Source: Branchiostoma floridae
Lineage: Eukaryota > Chordata > Leptocardii > Amphioxiformes > Branchiostomatidae
Length of the DNA stretch: 41,473 nt
Direction: 5' to 3'
Assembly: GCF_000003815.2 (NCBI RefSeq)
Contig: NC_049979.1
Span: 205,779-247,251, forward strand
The translations under genes were made by a program, and so were the position numbers. Position 1 is the stretch's first letter. Each line of letters begins with the position of its first letter. Positions 12,028-24,000 of this stretch are shown here, piece by piece. The notes under the pieces were generated by a model, which searched no databases, had not been told where the DNA came from, and was given only the letters and a program-made list of their open reading frames with translations.

Positions 12028-15000
12028 GCTGTCCGTCATCGCCCAGCAAATCCACACCATCAAAACTGCTAAGGACGGAGGAGCGCTCAGGTATGGGAAC
12101 TGCAGACAGATAAAACACATTAGAAAGAATGCTATCTCTGTGTACATCTATTTCCAAGCTAGTTCATTGCCTCGAAGTGGTCTAATGGCCTTGCTCTGAA
12201 CAAGTCGGATTCTCAGAGCTCAGCAGAATTTTATATTTTGTCTATCAAATGGAAAGTTTAAAGATAGTATAAGTTTGAGTGCAGAAATTTTCTTTCTAAA
12301 CATCTTTCTGAATTTTAGGTGGAAACATTTTCAGGAAATTAAGACCTAAATAATTACTAGTTCCTGTAAGAAATATATTTATTATCATTATTTTTATTTA
12401 CTTGAAGTTCACCACAAAACAAGGCTCATGCATTTTGGGTTACAGTACTGAGTCCTGAAGAAAGATGTTTGTTTACCCCTGTGTTGAAAAGCTTTAGATT
12501 GTACCCCACAGGGAAGCATTCAATATGTAGTTATAGGAAAGAAGCTCTCATCGTGGAACTTTTTTCTAAGAGGTGGATTATGGAAGAAAAAGGGTGCTTT
12601 GCTTCCGTGGAAATGGCAAAACGTGTTCTTGCAGAGAAGTTTATGACATGTATTTTACCTCCTCCCACAGGTTTCTGTTTGAGGGGAGAGATATCCGGCT
12701 GAACATGACCTGCGGGTTCTTCATCACCATGAACCCTGGGTACAAAGGTCGCGTGGAGCTGCCCGACAACCTCAAGTCTCTCTTCCGCCAGGTGGCCATG
12801 ATGGTCCCAGACTACGCACTCATCGCTGAGATCATGCTGTTCTCAGAAGGTTAGCTCTCATCGCTGAGATTATGCTGTTCTCAGAAGGTTAGCTCCCATT
12901 GCTGAGATTATGCTGTTCTCAGAAGGTTAGCACTCATTGCTGAGATTATGCTGTTCTCAGAAGGTTAGCTCTCATTGCTGAGATTATGCTGTTCTCAGAA
13001 GGTTAGCTCTCATCGCTGAGATTATGCTGTTCTCAGAAGGTTAGCACTCATCGCTGAGATTATGCTGTTCTCAGAAGGTTAGCACTCATCGCTGAGATTA
13101 TGCTGTTCTCAGAAGGTTAGCTCTCATTGCTGAGATTATGCTGTTCTCAGAAGGTTAGCTCTCATCGCTGAGATTATGCTGTTCTCAGAAGGTTAGCCAG
13201 ACTACACACTCATCGCTGATATTATGCTGTTCTCAGAAGGTTAGCACTCATCGCTGAGATTATGCTGTTCTCAGAAGGTTAGCTCTCATCGCTGAGATTA
13301 TGCTGTTCTCAGAAGGTTAGCACTCATCGCTGAGATTATGCTGTTCTCAGAAGGTTAGCCAGACTACACACTCATCGCTGATATTATGCTGTTCTCAGAA
13401 GGTTAGCACTTATCGCTGAGATTATGAAATTTATTTAGCATTTGCTAATGTGCAATTCCTTTATTGTATTGCCCAGGCTTCACAGCCGCCAAGTCCCTGT
13501 CCACGAAGATCGTGAACCTGTACCAGCTGGCGAGTAAGCAGCTATCGCAGCAGGACCACTACGACTTCGGCATGCGCGCCATCAAGTCTGTCCTGGTCAT
13601 GGCGGGACAGAGGAAGAGCAGCATGCAGGAGGCACATCCAAATCAGGCAAGATTAACCTGCTTTTGAGCATACTTTTTTCTTATGGTAGATTGGTATCCA
13701 TTAAACCACCCGTAGACCACTGGATACTGGATACACTGGGACTATTACCCCACCCAATACCACCACTACTACTAATGTAGGTTGGGAAACAAAGTATCAC
13801 AGCTGGCAAGAAATGAGGTAAATTTTGTTTTGGTTGAAGAAAATGTTGATGGTGATGGCTGTTTAAGGATCATTAATGCTGGAATGTTTTATAATTTTGA
13901 TTAGCAGATATTTTAACTCCAAGAAGACACCCGCCAGAAGCAGTACTAACTGTTGCATGAATAATCTGCAGGTCCTGAATGAGCAGAAGGAAGCACACAT
14001 CCTGATCCAGGCCCTGCGAGACGCGAACCTGCCCAAGTTCCTGGCCGAGGATGTGCCGCTGTTCGAGTCCATCCTGGCTGACCTGTTCCCTGGGATCGTT
14101 TTCCCAGAGCCAGAGAGCGGAGTCCTGGAGGTCAGTATTACAGCAGCTGTTTTAAACAGTGAATCGTGGTTTAAAAGCACAGCTTTTGGACTGCAACCAT
14201 TGTCACAAGATTGAAAGTCATATAAGTAACAACTGTGACCTTTTCCTACAGAAAGCCATCCATGTGTCCATCCGTGACCTGTGACCTTTTCCCCACGGAA
14301 AGCCATCCACGTGTCGATCGGTGACCTGTGACCTTTTCCCCACAGAAAGCCATCCACGTGTCCATCCGTGACCTGTGACCTTTTCCCCACGGAAAGCCAT
14401 CCACGTGTCCATCGGTGACCTGTGACCTTTTCCCCACAGAAAGCCATCCACGTGTCGATCGGTGACCTGTGACCTTTTCCCCACAGAAAGCCATCCACGT
14501 GTCCATCCGTGACCTGTGACCTTTTCCCCACAGAAAGCCATCCATGTGTCGATCCGTGACCTGTGACCTTTTCCCCACGGAAAGCCATCCATGTGTCCAT
14601 CCGTGACCTGTGACCTTTTCCCCACAGAAAGCCATCCATGTGTCGATCCGTGACCTTGGGCTGCAGCTGTGGCCTCTGCAGCTGGAGAAGGTGGTTCAGC
14701 TGTACCGGCAGATCATGGTTCGGCACGGCGTGATGCTGGTGGGGCCGACCGGCGGGGGGAAGACCACCTGCCGGAACATCCTGCAGCGCGCCCTGGTCCT
14801 GATGCCGGCCATGCAGGAGGAGGGGACCGTGGGGATGCAGCTGATGGGCACCGGCAAGAAGGGGAAGGTGAGGCTTGGGTTGTGTGCCTAAATACCCGTA
14901 CCTGTACCTGTACCTATTTAACTAACACTAAAGCACTAGTGCTGATGCCCTCCATGCAGGAGCTGGGAGTGGTGGGCATGATCATGTTACTCTGTCGATG

Positions 15001-18000
15001 GTCTCAAGAGTGCACAACGCAGTCTTTCTCAGAAGCCTTAAGTCTCTAGAGTACTGGTCAGCAGGCAGATACCCCTGCGTCATGAATTTCGGTGGTTTCC
15101 ATATGGAGCCAACATGTGACAAAATCCTATGATAATCATTATATTACACCTGCAGGTGGAGACCTTCACCCTGAACCCGAAGTGTGTGAAGCTGGGGGAG
15201 CTGTACGGTGCCACCGACCCGAACACCCTGGAGTGGACGGACGGGCTGATGGCTTCCGCCGTGCGCAGGTTCGCTCGTGAGCTCACCGCCGGGCCAGAGA
15301 CACAGGCAGATGAGTGGGACCAGCGGCCTCCTACTACAGCAAGCATGGGATCGGGTTACACCAGAACAGGTGAGCATGGGATCAGGTTACCCCAGAACAG
15401 GTGAGCATGGGTCAGGTTACACCAGAACAGGTGAGCATGGGTCAGGTTACACCAGAACAGGTGAGCATGGGGTCAGGTTACACCAGAACAGGTGAGCATG
15501 GAATCAGGTTACACCAGAACAGGTGAGCATGGGTCAGGTTACACCAGAACAGGTGAGCATGGGTCAGGTTACACCAGAACAGGTGAGCATGGGATCAGGT
15601 TACATGAGAACAGGTGAGCATGGGGTCAGGTTACACCAGAACAGGTGAGCATGGGGTCGGGTTACACGAGAACAGGTGAGCATGGGATCAGATTACACCA
15701 GAACAGGTGACATACAGCACTGTGTTTGTGATGTTTGGAAGAAAGATGATACTATTTATCCGTAAATAGTTTCACCAGGTTCGTGAATACTCAGTTAAGT
15801 TCCTCAAACTTTCTGTATTAATAAGTGAGATGCTTCATGCATGTTATATGGATGCTTTTCTAGATACTGGGACCCCAGCTACTCCTGAAGCAGACATCGA
15901 GCCGGATGCTGTAGCTGATGTGAAAGAACCAGAAGGGCAGCTGTCTACTCACAAGGAGGAGATCCCCACAGACTGGAGGTGGCTGGTGCTGGATGGGCCT
16001 GTGGACACACTGTGGGTGGAGAACCTCAACACAGGTGAGTCACACCTGTGGGTGGAGAACCTCAACACAGGTGAGTCACACCTGTGGACACACTCTGGGT
16101 AGAGAACCTCAACACAGGTAAGTCTTTATTAACAGTACTGTGATACACGAGAACAGGTGCTGGATGGGCCTGTGGACACTCTCTGGGTGGAGAACCTCAA
16201 CACGGGTAATTCACACCTGTGGGTGGAGAACCTCAACACAGGTAATTCACACCTGTGGGTGGAGAACCTCAACACAGGTAATTCACACCTGTGGGTGGAG
16301 AACCTCAACACAGGTAATTCACACCTGTGGGGGGAGAACCTCAACACAGGTAAGTCACACCTGTGGGGGGAGAACCTCAACACAGGTAAGTCACACCTGT
16401 GGGTGGAGAACCTCAACACAGGTAAGTCACACCTGTGGAGAACCTCAACACAGGTAAGTCACACCTGTGGGTGGAGAGCCTCAACACAGGTAAGTCACAC
16501 CTGTGGGTGGAGAGCCTCAACACTGGTAAGTCACACCTGTGGACACACTCTGGGTGGAGAACCTCAACACAGGTAAGTCACATCTGTGGACACACTCTGG
16601 GTGGAGAACCTCAACACTGGTAAGTCACATCTGTGGGGGGAGAACCTCAACACAGGTAAGTCACACCTGTGGGGGAGAACCTCAACACTGGTAAGTCTTT
16701 ATCAACAGTACTGTGATACACGAGAACAGGTGCTGGATGGGCCTGTGGACACTCTCTGGGTGGAGAACCTCAACACGGGTAAGTTTGTTTGTTTGTTTGT
16801 TTGTATTGGGTACCCAGTAAACTGCCTTATTGTGTAGCACACCAGGTTTGTACTGAACAGTACAAGCTGCATATCCGGACAGATCTAATTGATCCACTCA
16901 CTCTTTTCGATAAGTGCACTGGGTTCTTTTACGTGCTTGAGGTGTGGCTCTCCCCAGACACGGGACCTCCATTTAACGTCCTATCCGAGGGACGGCCCTA
17001 ACCAAAGCTAGGTACTTATGTTTCACCTGAGTGTGGTGAGGAAAGTGAAGGGCTCAAAATTGGGGGCAAATTATCGGATTCAAACCCAGTAATGCGCCAA
17101 GTACATCAGTTGGGGAAAACTGGAACACAAAAGTAAATCAACATTTGCCCAAGAAAAATTGCTGGCCACATCCCTTTACCTCAGTGTTGTTTGTATCTTC
17201 CAGTGTTGGACGACACCAAGACGCTGTGCTTGGCCAACGGAGAGCGGATCTCGCTGCCCTCCGGCATCCGCCTCACCTTCGAGGTGGACAACCTGTCGCA
17301 GGCCAGCCCCGCCACCATCAGCAGGTGTGCCATGGTCTACATGGTGGGTTCAAAACTTCAACATCCATGGAATAATGCTCACTTAGGATTCTGAAATTGA
17401 TTTGCCAGATTTCAGGAGGACCATGTTTGGAGCCTTGCATTTCAAGCTGTTAGTGTTACTTATTGGACAAAAAGTTTTGTTAAGTATTCTTTTGATCTTA
17501 GACTTGCCTGCATGTGCATTATTCACACCAGTAACAAATTTCTCTGCTTCCCTTCAGGATCCAGTGGACCTAGGCTGGAGGCCTTTTGTGAAAACATGGC
17601 TCACTAGGCTGCCCAGAGATGTACGTATCACATGAGTGTCATAGTCACTTATTTAGTGTAACATGTTTCTGTTGTTTGTTCATAGGTTCTGGTTCACATG
17701 ATTTTTACATCACCAGAAATGTATGACCTGAATAGTAATCAAAGCTCATTAGTTGATCCCCTTGAGACATACATGGTAGTTTGATAGATTCCATTGCAGT
17801 CTTTGAACGGGGCTGTTTTTTATTTGGGGGAGGGCGGCGGCGTTGGTTCACGACTTCCAATGTTGGCTATGTTCTCTTGTGCCGGGAAAGGGAGTTTACC
17901 TCGGAAGGGAGTTTGCTGTGAGACGGAGTTTGATGTGGAACGGAGTTTCGCCCCGTTTCATACTCCCTTCCAAGGCAAACTCTCTTTTCCAGCACAAGAG

Positions 18001-21000
18001 AACCTACCCAACATTGAATATCGCAAAGCAACGCCAACCCGCTCAAAGCCTGCCAGTACTTTGAGCCCTGATCTGACAGGTATGATGAGCATTGAATTTC
18101 CTTCTTGCTCCTAGATCCCTGAGACGGGCCGGACCCACCTGGAGAAGCTGTTTGAGCTGAGCATCGACGACGGTCTGGCCTTCATGACCCGGCGGAGGAA
18201 GCACCAGCACCTGCCGGCCACCGAGCTGGGCATGGTGTCCTCCCTCTGCCGCATCCTGTCCGCTCTGCTGGACTTCATGGGCAAAAATGGGGGCTTCGGG
18301 GTGCAAGGTAGGTCCGCTCTGCTGGACTTCATGGGCAAAAATGGGGGCTTCGGGGTGCAAGGTAGGTCCGCACTGCTCGACTTCATGGGCAAAAATGGGG
18401 GCTTCGGGGTGCAAGGTAGGTCCGCTCTGCTGGACTTCATGGGCAAAAATGGGGGCTTCGGGGTGCAAGGTAGGATGCAAGGCTCCCAGTGTACCATGAC
18501 CATTAACATAACACTGCCTATTGTTGAACTGGTCCTGAAATGGTTGTGGGGAATCTTCTTCAACTGTTAAGAGCTTGGAACAATGAGTGTGCGTAATCCC
18601 TGTATGGTGTGAAATTGAAAAAAAAAAGAACAGGCGAATCCGAGAAGCAACAAAAACATTGGTGTGGCCTAAAGCAACCGTAAGCAAGCAAGCAAAGCAA
18701 CCGTATGACAACTTCCCACCCCACTTGCAGATGAGGAGACGGAAGAGCGGCCTGACAGCGCGAGCAGTCGGCACTCCAGCGCGTCCCGCAGCTCGGCAAC
18801 ATCACGCGACAGCCGGCGCCAGAAGAAGAAACGTCGGGAAGAGAGAAGGGCACAGCTGTACCAGGATGCACTGGGAAAGAAGGGCAGAAGGTAAGGAAAT
18901 ATAGCCTGGTATCCAGCTGTATTACAGCTTCTGTATCTGTGGAGAGGACAGAAGAGACTCGGGACTATAATACAGCTCAATACCAGGCTAAAGAAAAATT
19001 CATTCGACACTGTCTTGTTTTGTGTAGTTTAAAAACCATCCCATCTTCTGTCTCTCAGAAAGGAACATTTAGAAGTGGATTGCTACATAGCAAATTCAAG
19101 CCAGAAAGTTCACTTTGATGATATTGTTAGAAAGTAAGCTTTGTAGTTTTTCTAGTAAGATCTGTGTGAAAAGTAGAATGCTTCACCATTGAAACATAAT
19201 ATTTACATTTAGCCAGGTGCATGTGTACTGCTTTCCAATGAAAATATTTCCTTCTTGGAACAAAGAGATTCTTCTTCCTTGTGTTGCATTACAGGGATGA
19301 CAAGAAGTGGTACATGGAGAAGCATCCTCGTGACGTGGCCGCACTCCTGGGGAAGATGTTTGTGTTTGCCTTTACCTGAAGAAGTTGTTCTTCCTTGTGT
19401 TGTTGCGTTACAGGGATGATAAGAAGTGGTACATGGAGAAGCATCCTCGAGACCTGGCAGCACTCCTTGGGGAAGATGTTTGTGTTTGCCTTAAGAAGTT
19501 ATTCTTCCTTGCGTTACAGGGATGATAAGAAGTGGTACATGGAGAAGCATCCTCGTGACCTGGCGGCACTCCTGGGGAAGATGTTTGTGTTTGCCTTAAG
19601 AAGTTATTCTTCCTTGCGTTACAGGGATGATAAGAAGTGGTACATGGAGAAGCATCCTCGTGACCTTGCCGCGCTCCTGGGGAAGATGTTTGTGTTTGCG
19701 TTTACCTGAAGAAGTTATTCTTCCTTGTGTTACAGGGATGATAAGAAGTGGTACATGGAGAAGCATCCTCGTGACCTTGCGGCGCTCCTGGGGAAGATGT
19801 TTGTGTTTACCTTAAGAAGTTAATCTTCCTTGTGTTACAGGGATGATAAGAAGTGGTACATGGAGAAGCATCCTCGTGACCTGGCCGCGCTCCTGGGGAA
19901 GATGTTTGTGTTTGCCTTTACCTGAAGAAGTTATTTTTCCTTGCGTTACAGGGATGACAAGAAGTGGTACATGGAGAAGCATCCTCGAGACCTGGCCGCG
20001 CTACTGGGGAAGATGTTTGTGTTTGCGTTTACCTGGTCCATCGGAGGGAACCTGGTCCGAGAGGACGACCATGACGAAGATGCCTTCTCTGTCAGCACCA
20101 AGGAGGACTCCGCTGCTGCCGTCTCATACGACTTTGACAACTTCATACACGACAAGTTTGAGATTGAGCCGCCCATGGGTAATATCCTAGTCCCTGTGCT
20201 GTAGTCATATAGCCTGGGTACCATCAAGAAAGTACTTGGCTCAACGTCTGGAATCATCCAAATTTTGGAAGAGGGCACTGATTGGTCCCTACATATAAGC
20301 GAATTAACAGGTTCAAGCGCTCGTTCGAACAAACGTTCCAACATCCAAAACGCCCTCATGGGAGGCCTGTTGTCATTGAATGAGTACTCTTGAACCCATT
20401 CCTCAAATTAATTTGCTCATTAACTGACATCACTACCAAACAGTTTGAATGTGCAGGTCTCCAGATGGGTAGCAGAAGCGAACGTATGAGCAAACTACTA
20501 CCTGGATGGTACCTAGGCTAGTAGTCATAAATGATGACCTGGAAAGTATTTTGTAGGCAATAGATCGTTTTCACAATGACGTCACAGTCGCGTTCGAACG
20601 TTCGAACGGCCATGTTGGATGATAAGCGGCTCGATCTCCACACGGCTGTGTGTGCACGTGGTGGACTCGTACGTGGAAAGAAGCCTTTTTTATTCAGAAA
20701 CGGACTGGATGTTTGCCGTGCTAAGTGCGAGTTCCATAAACACAGGAAACGGCCTACTCGCCGTTTCTATTCAACAACATTACCTACAGTCCGTCTAGAC
20801 TCTACCAGGCTTCGTGGATCGGTGGTCTAATTGTAGAAATTGGACAAATAGAATCTATAGTACGCTAGGGGAGTTAGTCGGCCAGAAGAGTATGTTTCCT
20901 CACCACGTGGTGAGGATAATGATTCTACCGATCCACGGAGCCTGGTAGAGGCTACAGTCCGTCCTCTTTTCAATAACTTGATTAAACCACTCTCCTACCA

Positions 21001-24000
21001 GCCCACCAACATGAGCCCTGGCGCGGAGTTTGTGCATGCTTTTTTAAATTTTTTTGGGAGAAAGTTGGTTTCTGGTACAGGGTATGTCATGGACGTATAC
21101 CATGTTACACGAAAATGTCAGCAAGCTTATTCTATTTCTTCTTCATAAAACACGGCACATCGCGTCCTAAGCTGTGAATGATATTTTCACCAGTCCTCCC
21201 CCTGATGTTCTGTCGATAATCTGTCGCAATAACATCAGCGCTAGCAGCCCTGATTCGTATGTCTAACGTTAGTTGATCAACTGAATTGTAATTTTGTAGA
21301 CAGACCTTTCTAATACACATGTTGACAAAGCCAAAATACGGGGAAAAGACGCGCGCACGAACTTATTTAGTACCACTATCCCGCTGGCCCCCACTATCCG
21401 CTTGCCTCACGGAGTTAGGGTCGGGGAAGCGCTAAATCTTGCCCCTTGTTAGGCAAGTGGACAGTGAGGGCCAGCTCGTGCGCGCATGCGGTGGGGATTG
21501 GTAGCTAATCCTCTGCACGCCGCCTGTCAGTGAAAGGATATCACCCAGGGTAGCGGGCCAGGTACAGTGAATGATCGCGGTTTTTGCGAAGTCGCTTCAC
21601 CGCGAACTCTAAACCACCGCGAACACTCCATTTCCCGCTACCGCAAAAGTAAATCCTCGCGATCGGCACCAGCATTAGATTGTTGACAAAAGTGCCATTT
21701 TTAAAAGTATATAGATCAAGACGAATTACTGCAACTTTGTCCTGATATCTAACCTTGACTACATCACTTAATGATTCACAGAATGGAGACAAAACAGCAC
21801 AATTGAACCCGCAAGTAACTTTGCTGGTGCCGTTCTGTGTTCTAGTCATCCAGGTTATCATCCAACATGGCGCCCACGCGTGATCGAACGGTTTTCGAAC
21901 GTTCTGTGAAAACGATCTATTAAGCAAACAAATGTTGATAATGACAACAGTTGTTACAACTGTGTTATGTGATCAGAGCTAGAATACTATTTCCCATGTC
22001 AGATGAACTGTTTGATAAAAGAGATGCAGACTGGTGGCTGTGAGGATTTTTACCTGATCATTTCATCTTCTACAGGTGTCAGATTACCCACTGGAAACAA
22101 GTCCATCTTCGGCTACTTTGTGGACATGCAGACGGGCAACTTTGTGCTGTGGGACAGCCTGGTGCCGACCACACAGTCGCTCATAGAGAGGGGCCTCACG
22201 CACGTTACCTTAGGTACATGTAACAACATACCTTACCACACAGTCGCTCATAGAGAGGGGCCTCACGCACGTTACCTTAGGCCATACCAATTTAATTTGT
22301 TGGTTCTCGGATTTTTCCAGAAAAAAGTTGGAGCGACAGGGCGAAAAAAAAAAAAAAAAAAAAACTTGCAACAAGTCTGGATTCAGGTCCAGAGTTTCAG
22401 GTTGGTAATTCCAGACCTGAAACCATGGTATATGTGTGGCAAAATACTTATCCAGTTACAATTACATGAAAAATTTGCATGTAAGCATACATTTTACATG
22501 TAATTTCAACAATACAAACGCAAAATAATGTGCAATCAGTGTTACAGAAGTACAAACAGTAATAAAGCTTAACAGTTGTAATAAATCATCTTAGTAAATC
22601 ATTAACAACATTAAAAAAATTTAAAAAATTTTTCAGCATAGTATAATGTATAATGTAAGTTAGCAACAACAACAAGAAAATGACTTCATTTCACCCAAAA
22701 AATAAAAGAGTGCCTGAAACATCTGATTCATAAGAATTTCATTATTCTCTTTGTGAAAGCTGCAGTTTAAGCAAAAAACGCTAGAGTGTACTCCTCATTT
22801 GCATGAAATTGCATCTCATTTACATACTTGTGACTGGCTACATGCTGCATTAGGCGGCCATTTTGGTTTGCCGGCAACGAAATTTTCGTCATTTTCCAGT
22901 ACAAATTTCACGATCTATTGGTGGTTTTCGATGATTTACAACACAAAGGAAAACATAAGCAGGTGATAGTTGTTTTTGCATGTCCAGTACTTGTTTCAGA
23001 AGTTTGTTTAACTGAGCCGAAGTTTGTCCATTTAACTCTCACGAACATGCAAATGAGTTCTCATGAACATGCAAATAATCTCAAGTTCGCGTGGCAATTT
23101 TTTTTTTTTTTTTGAAATTGGGAAAAATAGAAGCGGCGATTCCGAGAACCAACAGATTAAATTGGTATGGCCTTAGGTAACAACATACCTTACCACACAG
23201 TCGCTCATAGAGAGGGGCCTCACGCACGTTACCTTAGGTAACATCACAGTCCCTCATAGAGAGGGGCCTCACACATGTCACCTTAGGTAACATCACAGTC
23301 TCTCATAGAGAGGGGCCTCACACATGTCACCTTAGGTAACAACATACCTTACCACACAGTCGCTCATAGAGAGGGGCCTCACACATGTCTCCTTAGGTAA
23401 CAACATACCTTACCACACAGTCTCTCATAGAGAGGGGCCTCACACATGTTTCCTTAGGTAACAACACAGTCTCTCATAGAGAGGGGCCTCACACATGTTT
23501 CCTTAGGTAACAACACAGTCCCTCATAGAGAGGGGCCTCACACATGTCTCCTTAGGTAACATCACACCTTACCATGATCATGTTCTTCTTTCGTTTGAGG
23601 CTGCCAACTTCAACTTGCTGAAGATTTTGTAGCCTATATACCGACTGTAAGGTTTGATCCACTCACACCAGGAACGTCTCCTTTCTAGGTTTTCTAGTAC
23701 TGGATTCTATTCGGGACCTCTTGGGCCTGATCCCCACGCGCAGCCAATTGTGCCACACAATTTCACATGTATCATAGAATATCACACACAGGCTAACAGT
23801 TCCCACTGGACTACTTTAACATTTGTCTGATTTGGAGACACATAAAGGCTAAAACTGAGATTTAGATTTGGGGAATCTGATTGAATGTCTAGACTGGGCA
23901 GATATCTTTCGTGATAAATGGCTGCCAAAAGTAGATCAATAATTCAATAACAATCATATTCAGACCTTGTTGCCATTGTTACACAAACGCCTGAGAAGAA

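Noticed and set aside
11608-12199. His/Thr-repeat protein on + and Cys/Val-repeat protein on - strand
   Set aside because: Both are CA-microsatellite translations around exon 13.
13863-14726. Minus-strand frames of 129-287 codons with [11 protein letters not shown] repeats
   Set aside because: Antisense translation of the 47-bp exon 17 array.
21541-21927. 128-codon minus-strand frame containing NRDHSLYLA
   Set aside because: Lies in a non-autonomous transposon; the peptide comes from a common non-coding repeat and shows no domain.
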